DNA of 64,000 bases. Origin: MGBC120314 sp051877855. Its GTDB lineage: Bacteria; Bacillota; Clostridia; Lachnospirales; Lachnospiraceae. Position 1 is the stretch's first letter. Every line of letters starts with the position of its first letter. The translations under genes and the position numbers were made by a program. Positions 25,119-34,020 of the stretch are shown piece after piece. The notes beneath the pieces were generated by a model. It worked only from the letters and a program-made list of their open reading frames with translations, was not told the origin of the DNA and ran no database searches. Where the stretch lies: NCBI GenBank assembly GCA_051877855.1, contig JBJEJH010000030.1:1-64000 (forward strand), read 5' to 3'.

Positions 25119-25802
25119 ATGAAAAATAGGATTGAGAAATTGGCCTCCTATATCATCCTTGGAGTGGTTATTATTACACTGATGATTGGGATTGATCCGA
25201 ACTGGGTAACATCAACGGAGAATGAACAGGAAACCTCCCTTCGTCTAAATCAGATTTCATCGGAATCGGAAGAAAATGTTTCGGATCGTGGGACGAAGAA
25301 TATGGGAAATACTTTTAAAGAGTGTAAAAACACCGGTATTCGGTATCTGATTGATGATTACTATGAGGCATATCTGGATCCCAAGGATGATCGAATCTTA
25401 AAATATATTGATACTTACGGAGATTTTGACGAAACAAAACGTGCCTTTATAAGAAAAAACGTGGAGCAGTATATGGGAACACGTTGTTATTATATGGAGG
25501 GCCTGATTCAGGATTCCTATCTGGTTGTTAGTTATTCTTACGTGAAATATTTTGAGATTAACACGGCGGTTCCGTATATGGAGATGTTTTTTGTCCGAAA
25601 GAATTCTTCCGGCAATTATTATATTTGTAACAGTGAAATCAGCAATGAGATTACAGTATATAATTCCATTATGTTTTCGAACCGGCAGGTGCAGGAAATG
25701 AGGGAATGTGCGCTGTATGAATTGAATTCAGCCTGTGAGGTGGATTCGGTTCTGGCTGAATTTGTGGAGAAAAATAAAGATTACTTTGATTATATGAAAT
25801 AG
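25119..25802 (+). CDS. Membrane-anchored protein of unknown function
   Basis: I do not recognise this 227-aa protein. Residues 8-26 (ASYIILGVVIITLMIGI) are a single N-terminal membrane anchor or uncleaved signal. An acidic, Ser-rich linker follows, then a soluble domain beginning at YLIDDYYEAYLDPKDDRILKYIDTYGDFDE and continuing with MYFEINTAVPYMEMFFVRK-like strands. The YEAYLDPK...ILKYI stretch and the later strands suggest a small NTF2/cystatin-like fold, but this is a guess. The ATG at 25119 follows TAAGGAG. It ends 12 bases before rluF. Confidence 0.75.
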   Translation: MKNRIEKLASYIILGVVIITLMIGIDPNWVTSTENEQETSLRLNQISSESEENVSDRGTKNMGNTFKECKNTGIRYLIDDYYEAYLDPKDDRILKYIDTYGDFDETKRAFIRKNVEQYMGTRCYYMEGLIQDSYLVVSYSYVKYFEINTAVPYMEMFFVRKNSSGNYYICNSEISNEITVYNSIMFSNRQVQEMRECALYELNSACEVDSVLAEFVEKNKDYFDYMK

Positions 25803-25814
25803 AATGGATAAAAT

Positions 25815-26525
25815 ATGGAAACAAGAATTAATAAATATCTTAGTGAAGCCGGTGTATGTTCACGGAGAGCAGCGGATCTTATGATTGAGGAGGGGCGTGT
25901 GACGGTGGACGGTGTTCCGGCACAGATGGGAGCCAAGGTTTTGGATGGACAGTGTGTATGTGTGGATGGTAAGCCCATATCGAAAGAGGAAGAGCAAGTC
26001 ATTTTGTTGTTTCATAAGCCCGTTGGAATTGTGTGTACAGCGGAAAAAAGAGAGAAAAATAATGTTATTGATTATCTGGGGTATCCCAAACGTATCTACC
26101 CGGTAGGACGTCTGGATAAGGATTCGGAAGGATTATTGCTTTTGACCAATGACGGAGATTTGATGAATCGTATCCTTAAGGCGGCCAATGGCCATGAGAA
26201 GGAATATATCGTGACTGTGGACAAGAAGATTACACCGGAGTTTATCCGGGGTATGTCCGGTGGTGTTCCGGTGTTAGAACGAATGACGAATCCCTGTCCG
26301 GTTACGGAAATCAATGAGCACACCTTTAATATTGTGCTGACGCAGGGGTTGAATCGTCAGATTCGGCGAATGTGTGAGTATTTTGGATATTCTGTGGTGA
26401 AACTCAAGCGTATTCGTATTATGAATCTTCGTCTTGACGGAATTCGTAAAGGTGAATACCGCAGCATTACCGACAAAGAACGTATGGAATTAGAAAAAAT
26501 GATAAAAAGGGATTCAGAGGTTTAA
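25815..26525 (+). CDS. rluF: Pseudouridine synthase RluF-like (S4 domain)
   Basis: A 236-aa RluB/E/F family enzyme with an N-terminal S4 RNA-binding domain (RINKYLSEAGVCSRRAAD). The catalytic domain has KPVGIVCT, the catalytic Asp D101 in GRLDKDSEG, the long DLMNRILKAANGHEKEY segment and GLNRQIRRMCEYFGY. These match E. coli RluF closely (23S U2604). Whether it acts on 23S rRNA or a tRNA here is not determined. Confidence 0.9.
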   Translation: METRINKYLSEAGVCSRRAADLMIEEGRVTVDGVPAQMGAKVLDGQCVCVDGKPISKEEEQVILLFHKPVGIVCTAEKREKNNVIDYLGYPKRIYPVGRLDKDSEGLLLLTNDGDLMNRILKAANGHEKEYIVTVDKKITPEFIRGMSGGVPVLERMTNPCPVTEINEHTFNIVLTQGLNRQIRRMCEYFGYSVVKLKRIRIMNLRLDGIRKGEYRSITDKERMELEKMIKRDSEV

Positions 26526-26555
26526 TATAAGATTATATTCAGGAGTGTAAAAATC

Positions 26556-28526
26556 ATGGCAGATACATCAAAGGCGAGTGTTGAACGAATCAAAGAATTA
26601 GTAGATATTCTGAATGAGGCAGGAAAGGCTTATTATTCAGGTACCAGTGAAATTATGTCGAATTTTGAATATGATAAACTCTATGATGAATTAAAGAACC
26701 TTGAGGAAGAGACAGGATTTGTCATGTCCAACAGTCCGACACAGAATGTGGGTTTTGAGGTTTTAAGTGAATTACCGAAAGAACGTCATCAGGAACCGAT
26801 GCTGAGTCTGGATAAGACGAAGGATGTGGAGGTACTGCGTGCATGGCTAAAGGGGCAGAAAGGAATTCTCTCCTGGAAGATGGATGGTCTTACCATTGTG
26901 TTAACCTATGAGGGTGGCAAACTTTCAAAGGCGGTTACCCGTGGAAATGGTGAAGTGGGTGAGGTTATTACCAATAACGCCAGAATGTTCGCGAATATTC
27001 CATTGACGATTCCTTATAAGGGAACCTTGGTACTCCGTGGTGAGGCAGTAATCACTTACGGGGATTTTAATCGAATCAATGATGCAATTGCTGAGGAAAG
27101 CGAAAAATATAAGAATCCAAGAAATCTGTGCAGCGGTTCGGTACGTCAGCTGAACAATGAAATAACCAAACAACGTAACGTGCATTTCTTTGCATTCGCA
27201 TTAGTGTACGCAGAGGATGTGGACTTTAAAAATTCCAGAAAATATCAGTTCGATTGGTTAAAAAAACAGGGATTTACGGTGGTGGAATATCGTGAGGTGG
27301 ATGAAGCAAACATTGCAGATACGGTGCAGTGGTTTGCAGGAAAAGTGGAATCCAATGATTTCCCTTCCGATGGATTGGTTATTACCTATGAAGATATTGC
27401 CTACGGACTGGGGCTTGGTAGAACGGCGAAGTTCCCGCGCAATGCATTTGCATTCAAATGGAAGGATGAACTTGCAACAACGGTGCTTAAGGAGATTGAG
27501 TGGAGTCCCTCAAGAACCGGTTTGATTAATCCGGTGGCGGTGTTTGAACCGGTGGAACTGGAGGGAACCACAGTGAGCCGTGCCAGTGTCCATAATGTTA
27601 GTATTGTTGAGGAACTGGAACTTGGCATCGGTGATCAGATTACGGTTTATAAGGCCAATATGATTATTCCGCAGATTGCACAAAATCTTACAAGAAGCGG
27701 GAATATAACCATCCCTTCCTGCTGTCCGATGTGTGGCGGCCCCACGGAAATCCGCAAACAGAATGATGTGAAGGCGTTGTATTGTCCGAATGAGAAATGT
27801 CGTGCAAAACATGTTAAGGGTTTCTCTTTATTTGTCTCCCGGGATGCCATGAATATTGATGGAATGTCAGAGGCGACCCTGGAGAAGTTTGTGCAGATGG
27901 GTTTTATCACGGAATTTGTGGATCTGTTCCATCTGGACCGCTATCGTGAAGAGATTGTTTCCATGGAGGGATTTGGTGAAAAGTCCTATGAGAATCTTAT
28001 AAAGTCCATTAATCAGGCGAGAAATACCACTCTGGCCAAGGTAATCTACAGTCTGGGTATTGCAAATATCGGTTTATCCAACGCAAAACTAATTTGTAAG
28101 TTCTATCGAAATGATGTGGAAGCAATTATTCATGCGGACAAAGAGGATTTGGTGGGAATCGAAGGCATCGGTGAAGTGATTGCAGACAGTGTTGTAAGTT
28201 ATTTTAAGGATGCGGAAAATGTGGAGGCACTTCGAAAACTTATGGGAGAACTTCATATTGAGCAGAGTACACAATCGGAGCAGGGTGAAGGTAAACTGGC
28301 AGGAAAAACCTTTGTAATTACCGGTTCTGTGGAACATTTTGCCAATCGTAATGAGTTAAAAGATTTTATTGAACAGAATGGTGGAAAGACCACGGGCAGT
28401 GTAACCGGAAAGACGGATTATCTCATAAATAATGATGTGACTTCGACTTCATCGAAGAATAAGAAAGCGTTGGAGCTTGGGGTGAAGATTATTTCAGAGG
28501 AAGATTTCCTGAAAATGATGGAGTAA
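26556..28526 (+). CDS. ligA: NAD-dependent DNA ligase LigA
   Basis: Seals nicks using NAD; 656 aa. The adenylated Lys is K108 in WKMDGLTIVL. The OB fold follows, then a four-Cys zinc finger (CPMCGG...CPNEKC), helix-hairpin-helix repeats (GIEGIGEVIADSV) and a C-terminal BRCT domain (residues about 585-656, GKTFVITGSV...). The Ia NAD-binding domain is present. The KMDG motif (instead of KIDG) is a minor variant. Confidence 0.96.
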   Translation: MADTSKASVERIKELVDILNEAGKAYYSGTSEIMSNFEYDKLYDELKNLEEETGFVMSNSPTQNVGFEVLSELPKERHQEPMLSLDKTKDVEVLRAWLKGQKGILSWKMDGLTIVLTYEGGKLSKAVTRGNGEVGEVITNNARMFANIPLTIPYKGTLVLRGEAVITYGDFNRINDAIAEESEKYKNPRNLCSGSVRQLNNEITKQRNVHFFAFALVYAEDVDFKNSRKYQFDWLKKQGFTVVEYREVDEANIADTVQWFAGKVESNDFPSDGLVITYEDIAYGLGLGRTAKFPRNAFAFKWKDELATTVLKEIEWSPSRTGLINPVAVFEPVELEGTTVSRASVHNVSIVEELELGIGDQITVYKANMIIPQIAQNLTRSGNITIPSCCPMCGGPTEIRKQNDVKALYCPNEKCRAKHVKGFSLFVSRDAMNIDGMSEATLEKFVQMGFITEFVDLFHLDRYREEIVSMEGFGEKSYENLIKSINQARNTTLAKVIYSLGIANIGLSNAKLICKFYRNDVEAIIHADKEDLVGIEGIGEVIADSVVSYFKDAENVEALRKLMGELHIEQSTQSEQGEGKLAGKTFVITGSVEHFANRNELKDFIEQNGGKTTGSVTGKTDYLINNDVTSTSSKNKKALELGVKIISEEDFLKMME

Positions 28527-28570
28527 AGAAGAACAATTCGAAAAGTGTTTATCAAAATCAGTGTGTTATT

Positions 28571-28620
28571 AGGGGTGTCGCTTTACGAAAATCCATTCGT
28601 TAAAGCGACATCCCTTTTCA
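28571..28620 (+). terminator. Terminator after ligA
   Basis: AGGGGTGTCGCTTTA (28571-28585) pairs with TAAAGCGACATCCCT (28601-28615), followed by TTTCATTTG. It lies between convergent ligA and rqcH. Confidence 0.85.
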
Positions 28621-28651
28621 TTTGTTTTCGATTCAGAAAACGGATTTCATT

Positions 28652-30397
28652 TTATTCGGAACATAATGTAACATTTACCCTGCTAAGATCCGGTGACATT
28701 ACCATGGAATAGTTCGTATGGTAGATGACAAAACCGGGCTTGGACTGATTGGGTTTCTTTAAGTTCTTTCGAAGCGTGTAATCGACTTCCACCTTTTCCT
28801 GATCCTTTCCCTTGGAGTAATGCGCAGCAAGAGCAGCGGCCTCCTCAAAAGTGCGGTCCGGAAGTTCCTTTCCGTTGGTCTTTACGATGACATGGGAACC
28901 GGGAATCTCCTTGGCATGGAACCACCAGTCGCCGCCGGTTGCAAACTGGAAGGATAATTCATCGTTCTGGAAGTTATTTTTGCCAACATAAATGTGGAAA
29001 CCATCACTGGAAATATAGTGAAATGGTTTGCTGGTGAAACGAACCTTCCTGGTAACGCCTTTTCGTCGGATGTAACCGTACTGTACAAGTTCTTCCTTGA
29101 TCTGGGAGAGATCTTCCTCGGCAAGAGCAATGTCCAGAGCGTTGGAGATGGAATCCAGATGTTTTATTTCCTCGGAAACTTCTGTAATCAGCTTGCTGGT
29201 TGCCTCGAAGGTACGTTTTAATTTATTATAACGTTCAAAATATCGCTGGGCGTTTTCACGGGCTGTTAATGTATCATCAAGAGGAATGGTGATTTCCTCG
29301 TTGGTATAGTAGTTTAAGGCCCTAAAGGACTTGGAACCCTCTTCAATACCATAGCCGTAGGCGTTGATAAGTTCACCATATACCTTGTATTTGTCACGCT
29401 TGGTGGTGTCCTCAAGCTGGCGCTCCAGTAAATCAAGTTTCTTGCGGTCTCGTTCCAGAATCGTATTGACGATCTTTCTAAGGTCTGCAGAACGCTGATG
29501 AATCCTTGAAATTGTGTTTTTCTGCGCATAATAATCGGATAGAAGTGCACAGATGGATTCATAATTGCGGTGTTCCCCTTCGGAATAGTTGGTTAGAGGG
29601 ATGGAAGCATATTCCACCGGCTTATTATTCTGATAAATAATATTGGGATGGAAATTGCCGGATCGCACATCTTCCATAACACCCTCAAAAATATGAAATA
29701 GATGGATGCGTTCATTTTCACTTAGATCTGCAGCGTTAGCCTCGCATCCGATGGAGGACAGGTGACAAATCTCTGTACAGATGCATGGGCTAAAACCGGT
29801 AAGAGAAGTGTACAATGCTTTCTGAATCGAACAAGGCTTTGCGAATACCTTTGAAGAAAAGATTTCGTAAGTTATATTTTGAGGATCTGTTTTATCCATG
29901 GTATCCGGAATGAAGTAATCCCGTCCCGGAAGCACCTCACGGACGGAACTCATCTGTGCCGAAACATGCTTTATACTGTCCAGAATCTTCATCTTGTCAT
30001 CGCAGAAGATGATGTTACTGTGTTTGCCCATCAGCTCGATGATGAGATGCTTGACACAAAGATCTCCCATTTCATTATAATGTTCAATTTCAAAATCCAC
30101 TACACGCTCCAATCCGAACTGTCGGATTGCAAGAATACGTCCGCTGTTGATGTGCTTGCGAAGAAGCATACAAAAACCCGGTGCAGTCAGGGGGCTTGGT
30201 TTGTTGTCCTCCGTAAGATACAGAAGGGGAAGTGACGCGTTGGCGGACATTAGGAGACGATATAAGCATCTTCCGCCCTTGATAGTAATTATGAGTTCAT
30301 CACTTTCCGGCTGGGCAATTTTATTAATACGACCATCTACTAAAAGAGGGCTCAGTTCATTTACGATATTTGCAATGGTAATTCCGTCGAATGCCAT
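28652..30397 (-). CDS. rqcH: Rqc2 homologue RqcH (NFACT family)
   Basis: A ribosome quality control factor that recruits tRNA-Ala to stalled 50S subunits and adds C-terminal Ala tails; 581 aa. NFACT-N begins at FDGITIANIVNEL, with the helix-hairpin and LMGKHSNIIF. A coiled-coil middle and the C-terminal NFACT-R domain (GGDWWFHAKEIPGSHVIVK) follow. Older annotations call it a fibronectin-binding protein. The ATG at 30397 has an AAAGGAAC SD; an in-frame ATG at 30445 has none. Confidence 0.93.
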   Translation of the reverse strand: MAFDGITIANIVNELSPLLVDGRINKIAQPESDELIITIKGGRCLYRLLMSANASLPLLYLTEDNKPSPLTAPGFCMLLRKHINSGRILAIRQFGLERVVDFEIEHYNEMGDLCVKHLIIELMGKHSNIIFCDDKMKILDSIKHVSAQMSSVREVLPGRDYFIPDTMDKTDPQNITYEIFSSKVFAKPCSIQKALYTSLTGFSPCICTEICHLSSIGCEANAADLSENERIHLFHIFEGVMEDVRSGNFHPNIIYQNNKPVEYASIPLTNYSEGEHRNYESICALLSDYYAQKNTISRIHQRSADLRKIVNTILERDRKKLDLLERQLEDTTKRDKYKVYGELINAYGYGIEEGSKSFRALNYYTNEEITIPLDDTLTARENAQRYFERYNKLKRTFEATSKLITEVSEEIKHLDSISNALDIALAEEDLSQIKEELVQYGYIRRKGVTRKVRFTSKPFHYISSDGFHIYVGKNNFQNDELSFQFATGGDWWFHAKEIPGSHVIVKTNGKELPDRTFEEAAALAAHYSKGKDQEKVEVDYTLRKNLKKPNQSKPGFVIYHTNYSMVMSPDLSRVNVTLCSE

Positions 30398-30448
30398 GAT
30401 CTGTTCCTTTCCTGAAGTCCACGTCCATGGGACTAGCATACTCACAGT

Positions 30449-30477
30449 ATTATACCATTTTGTTGAAGCAGAATCAA
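30449..30477 (-). promoter_or_regulatory. Promoter of rqcH
   Basis: On the minus strand, TTGATT (complement of 30472-30477) and TATAAT (30449-30454) with a 17-bp spacer. Confidence 0.65.
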
Positions 30478-30601
30478 ATAATGTTAAATACGCCTGTTTA
30501 GAACCTTAACAAATTGTGCTTGTGGAATAGGTTCCGGTGTGTTAATATACATCATGGAAATGGAATCCGTACAAAATATTTAAAAATAAATTAAAAAGTT
30601 C

Positions 30602-30630
30602 TTGACATGGTTGGATTCCTGGGGTATAGT
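30602..30630 (+). promoter_or_regulatory. Sigma-A promoter of infC-rpmI-rplT
   Basis: A perfect TTGACA (30602-30607) and TATAGT (30625-30630) with a 17-bp spacer. The gap between rqcH and infC (30398-30782) holds only this promoter, the rqcH promoter and the infC leader. Confidence 0.85.
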
Positions 30631-30636
30631 GTAATA

Positions 30637-30782
30637 GTTGTAAAGCAGAGTATCCACTCTCACCTTAGCATTTTAGATGACTCGGGTTGTTATTTTCAAT
30701 TACATAGTTTATGTGTGAAGATGATGTGGATGGCTTTTGCTATTCACATTTTTTTATACTTTCATTTCGGAGGTGCACAGCT
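30637..30782 (+). promoter_or_regulatory. infC operon leader with attenuator (L20-leader type)
   Basis: The untranslated leader is about 146 nt. Near its 5' end, AGAG-TATCCA-CTCT forms a small hairpin. A strong intrinsic terminator sits just upstream of the SD: ATGTGGATGGC (30724-30734) pairs with GCTATTCACAT (30739-30749), with seven T at 30749-30755. Terminator folding in the leader implies transcription attenuation. In Firmicutes this operon is autoregulated by ribosomal protein L20 binding its leader, so that is the expected effector. I did not confirm a match to the known L20 motif. Confidence 0.6.
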
Positions 30783-31289
30783 ATTAGCGATTTATTTATT
30801 AACGAACAGATTAAAGACAAGGAAATTCGCGTTATCGGAGAAAATGGTGAGATGCTCGGCGTTATGAAGCCGGCAGATGCAATGAAACTTGCAAAGGAAG
30901 CCGGGGTTGATCTGGTTAAGATCGTTCCTAATGCAGCTCCACCGGTATGTAAGATTGTAGATTACGGTAAGTATCGTTACGAGCAGGCTCGTAAGGAAAA
31001 GGATGCCAAGAAGAAGCAGAAAGTGATTGATATCAAGGAGGTTCGTTTGTCTCCTAATATTGAAGAAAACGACTTAAACACGAAGGCTAATTCGGCAAGA
31101 AAGTTTATTGAAAAGGGCGACAAGGTTAAGGTTACCTTGAAGTTCCGCGGACGTGAGATGGCTCACATGGAACAGAGCAAGCATATCTTAGATGATTTTG
31201 CAGAAAAGTTAGCAGATATTGCAACGGTGGAGAAGGCACCTAAGCTTGAAGGCCGAAGCATTATGATGGTTTTAACTGAAAAACGTTAA
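30783..31289 (+). CDS. infC: Translation initiation factor IF-3 (ATT start)
   Basis: IF-3 prevents 70S assembly and proofreads start codons; 168 aa. The N domain begins ISDLFINEQIKDKEIRVI, and the C domain has KEVRLSPNIEENDLNTK and VKVTLKFRGREMAH. No ATG or GTG fits: an upstream in-frame ATG (30711) lies within the attenuator. GGAGGTG (30769-30775) is followed after 7 nt by ATT 30783, the classical infC start codon used for autoregulation in E. coli and many bacteria. Confidence 0.93.
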   Translation: MSDLFINEQIKDKEIRVIGENGEMLGVMKPADAMKLAKEAGVDLVKIVPNAAPPVCKIVDYGKYRYEQARKEKDAKKKQKVIDIKEVRLSPNIEENDLNTKANSARKFIEKGDKVKVTLKFRGREMAHMEQSKHILDDFAEKLADIATVEKAPKLEGRSIMMVLTEKR

Positions 31290-31327
31290 AATAGATGAAA
31301 CTGGTTAATGAATAAGGAGGAAATATC

Positions 31328-31525
31328 ATGCCAAAGTTAAAGACAAAGAGAGCAGCTGCTAAGCGTTTTAAGAAGACTGGTACAGGTGAATTAAAGAGAA
31401 TGAAAGCTTTTAAGAGTCATATCTTAACAAAGAAGACCGCTAAGAGAAAGAGAAATCTTAGAAAGGCTACATTAACTGATAGTACAAATCTTAAGACAAT
31501 GAAGAAGATTATGCCTTATCTCTAA
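31328..31525 (+). CDS. rpmI: 50S ribosomal protein L35
   Basis: A 65-aa basic protein beginning PKLKTKRAAAKRFKKTGTG, with the usual SHILTKKTAKRKRNLRK core. It is the second gene of the infC operon, with SD AAGGAGGAAA. Confidence 0.97.
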   Translation: MPKLKTKRAAAKRFKKTGTGELKRMKAFKSHILTKKTAKRKRNLRKATLTDSTNLKTMKKIMPYL

Positions 31526-31555
31526 GGTTTATCATAATAAGGAGGAAAATCTAAA

Positions 31556-31912
31556 ATGGCAAGAATTAAAGGCGGCGTTAACGCTAAGAAGAAGCATAAT
31601 AGAGTATTAAAGCTGGCAAAGGGTTACAGAGGAGCCAGATCAAAGCAGTATAGAGTAGCAAAGCAGTCAGTTATGAGAGCTTTAACAAGCGCTTATGCTG
31701 GTAGAAAGCAGAAGAAGAGACAGTTCAGACAGTTATGGATCGCAAGAATCAATGCTGCAGCCCGTATGAATGGTCTTTCATACAGCAAGTTCATGTACGG
31801 ACTTAAGTTGGCAGGAGCTGAACTGAACAGAAAAGTATTAGCTGATATGGCTGTAAATGATGCAGAAGGATTTGCAAAGCTTGCAGAAGTAGCAAAGTCT
31901 AAGCTTGCATAA
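31556..31912 (+). CDS. rplT: 50S ribosomal protein L20
   Basis: A 118-aa rRNA-binding assembly protein: ARIKGGVNAKKKHNRVLKLAKGYRGARSK at the N terminus and the globular LWIARINAAARMNGLSYS segment. It is probably the autoregulator of its own operon through the infC leader. SD AAGGAGG. Confidence 0.97.
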   Translation: MARIKGGVNAKKKHNRVLKLAKGYRGARSKQYRVAKQSVMRALTSAYAGRKQKKRQFRQLWIARINAAARMNGLSYSKFMYGLKLAGAELNRKVLADMAVNDAEGFAKLAEVAKSKLA

Positions 31913-31930
31913 ATTTATACATGTTTATTA

Positions 31931-31962
31931 AAAAACTGTTGCAGTAATGTGACAGTTTTTTG
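31931..31962 (+). terminator. Terminator of infC-rpmI-rplT
   Basis: AAAAACTGTTGCA (31931-31943) pairs with TGTGACAGTTTTT (31948-31960) around a GTAA loop with wobble pairs; the T-run is part of the stem. Confidence 0.85.
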
Positions 31963-31981
31963 ATTTTAAGGAGTAAGGATC

Positions 31982-33640
31982 ATGTTGACAGGAATCAAGA
32001 AAATGATGAAAGAGAAAGATAAAAGTTCACTTTATGCGGGATTGTGGAATGCTGCGGCATTGAATTTTTTATTCTTTATCTACGGAACATTGGAAATGTT
32101 CTTTTTGAATAAAAGGGATATGTTGTTTGGCGTGGATCAGGTTTTACTGGTGATTGTTCCACTTTTCCTGATTGGCTTTTTTCTGGCAGCACTGGTGTTT
32201 TTTGTTTTGTGGATGTGGAATAGCAAGGTCTATACCGTTTTTAGTATGATTTACTTTATTGCGTACCTTGCGACCTATATTCAGGGTACTTTTCTGTTGA
32301 AGGAATTACCTGTTATGGATGGTGCTGTTCACGATTGGTCCAAACTGTCAGCAGGACGGGTGAAGACTATTCTTGACTGGGTTATTGTTACGGTGATTGT
32401 TGTACTTGCATATCGGTTTTTGAAAAAGGCAAAGTATTTTTTTGCTGTACGGATTATAAGTATCTGCATGATGCTTATGCTGGCGGTGACCGGTGTGACA
32501 CTTTATTTTCAGTCGGGAAGTAATCAGACAGAAGAAATTGTGACAACCTTTGATAAGGAATTTGAGTTTTCAACCGATAAGAATTATATTATTCTGCTGT
32601 TGGATTCGGTTAGTTCAGAAATGGCCAATGAAATTCTTTCTGAAGATCAGGAGTTTCATGAGATGTTCACGGATTTCACATTTTATCGGAATATGTTGGG
32701 GTCGTATATTAATACATCCTATGCATTTTCTTTTCTGTTTTCCGGGGAATGGTATGAAAATCAGGAAGATTATGATGTATATCGTAATCGCGCATATTCG
32801 GAGTCGAAACTTTTTGCGGACATGGAATCAAGAAACTATAAGATTGGATTATATACTCCTGAGATACCGGCGAATAAGGAGTTTATACAGCGTTTTGAAA
32901 ATGTTGTTGATCTGGAACGTACCGTGACATCCTTTAGCGGTGCGGCAAATTATATGATTCGTTTTGCCGGATATCGATACGGAATGTTTGATCTGAAGCG
33001 GTTTTTTAATATTAATTTATATGCTTGTTATGAATACTTTACCCCGTTGGGGCATACGCCATATACTACAACCAATAAGCAATTTTATGAGGATTTGCAG
33101 AAGGAGAAATTCACTTATACCGATGAACCTTGGTTTAAGTTTATTCATATTGAAGGCGCACATATTCCGTGGATATTGAATCGTGAAGTAATGGATGATG
33201 ATGAATCAGATTATAAATCCAGTGTGGAAGCATCCTTCACCATAACGAAGCTGTTCCTTGAGCGTTTAAAAGAAGAAGGAATTTATGATAACTCGGTTAT
33301 TATTATCATGGCAGATCATGGTATTGATTCAGGAGATGAAACCGACGGAACCCATCGTCATCAAATGCCGTTTTTCTGTGTGAAGGGAATTGGCGAGAAG
33401 CATGATTTCCAGATTTCAGATGCACCGGTGTCTGCGGTGGATTATTTGGAGGCCTTTAAGCGTCTGGCGGATGGTAAGCCCGGCACCGATATCTTTGATT
33501 ATAAAGAAGGCGATGAGAGAGAACGAAGGTTTATATGGTATACCTATGGTAATCAGAATGATATGCAGGAATATGTCCAGACCGGTCATGTTTTTGAAGT
33601 TGATAAATTTGTTCCCACCGGGCAGGAATATTATAAATAA
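31982..33640 (+). CDS. Membrane protein with extracellular sulfatase-like domain
   Basis: A 552-aa protein. Residues about 20-185 hold five hydrophobic segments. The soluble rest has the alkaline phosphatase/sulfatase superfamily pattern: LLLDSVSSE (metal Asp), SYINTSYAFSF (Thr/Ser nucleophile candidate), HIEGAHIPW and IIMADHGID (metal Asp-His). The architecture recalls LtaS-like or phosphoethanolamine/glycerol-phosphate transferases. It is monocistronic, so the substrate (lipid, teichoic-type polymer or capsule) cannot be inferred from neighbours. SD AAGGAG. Confidence 0.8.
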   Translation: MLTGIKKMMKEKDKSSLYAGLWNAAALNFLFFIYGTLEMFFLNKRDMLFGVDQVLLVIVPLFLIGFFLAALVFFVLWMWNSKVYTVFSMIYFIAYLATYIQGTFLLKELPVMDGAVHDWSKLSAGRVKTILDWVIVTVIVVLAYRFLKKAKYFFAVRIISICMMLMLAVTGVTLYFQSGSNQTEEIVTTFDKEFEFSTDKNYIILLLDSVSSEMANEILSEDQEFHEMFTDFTFYRNMLGSYINTSYAFSFLFSGEWYENQEDYDVYRNRAYSESKLFADMESRNYKIGLYTPEIPANKEFIQRFENVVDLERTVTSFSGAANYMIRFAGYRYGMFDLKRFFNINLYACYEYFTPLGHTPYTTTNKQFYEDLQKEKFTYTDEPWFKFIHIEGAHIPWILNREVMDDDESDYKSSVEASFTITKLFLERLKEEGIYDNSVIIIMADHGIDSGDETDGTHRHQMPFFCVKGIGEKHDFQISDAPVSAVDYLEAFKRLADGKPGTDIFDYKEGDERERRFIWYTYGNQNDMQEYVQTGHVFEVDKFVPTGQEYYK

Positions 33641-33681
33641 TTCTGCATATAATACCAATAGTAGAAATTACAAATCCTATA

Positions 33682-33710
33682 TTGACATCTTCTGATATTG
33701 GCTATATAAT
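33682..33710 (+). promoter_or_regulatory. Consensus sigma-A promoter of tRNA-Asn
   Basis: Perfect TTGACA (33682-33687) and perfect TATAAT (33705-33710) with a 17-bp spacer. Confidence 0.92.
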
Positions 33711-33734
33711 CGAGCTGATACAGAAGATGTATAT

Positions 33735-33807
33735 TCCTCGATAGCTCAGTCGGTAGAGCGCGTGACTGTTAATCACGATGTCGTAGGTTCGAGTCCTACT
33801 CGGGGAG
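33735..33807 (+). tRNA. tRNA-Asn (anticodon GTT)
   Basis: TCCTCGA TA GCTC...GAGC G CGTGA-CTGTTAA-TCACG ATGTC GTAGG-TTCGAGT-CCTAC TCGGGGA G. The cloverleaf is complete, the anticodon GTT is at 34-36, and CCA is not encoded. Confidence 0.97.
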
Positions 33808-33816
33808 TTTTGGGAC

Positions 33817-33842
33817 AGTCCGAATTCATCGGACTTTTTTTT
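33817..33842 (+). terminator. Terminator of tRNA-Asn
   Basis: AGTCCGA (33817-33823) pairs with TCGGACT (33829-33835), followed by seven T. Confidence 0.9.
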
Positions 33843-33848
33843 ATACGG

Positions 33849-33974
33849 TGTTTGTGTATAATATTTCGAGGCACGCTTGCGCTAAGAACTCGCTCGTAGC
33901 GGTACATAAGGCGCCAAAGTACGGCGCCAAAGTACCGACGGCTCGCAATTGCCACGAAATATTATACACAAACA
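33849..33974. repeat. 126-bp palindromic element with 20-bp perfect inverted arms
   Basis: TGTTTGTGTATAATATTTCG (33849-33868) is the exact reverse complement of 33955-33974. Shorter pairings continue inward (GGCA/TGCC, TTGCG/CGCAA, GGTAC/GTACC). The centre has a 13-bp tandem direct repeat GGCGCCAAAGTAC (about 33910-33935). The centre is clearly GC-richer than its surroundings. No ORF is present. It may be a MITE- or REP-like mobile hairpin, or a regulatory cruciform, and it lies just after the tRNA-Asn terminator. Confidence 0.8.
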
Positions 33975-34020
33975 TTATCTTGAAATGGCTGACAAGAGTT
34001 TATAAGAGGGGAAGAAAGGT

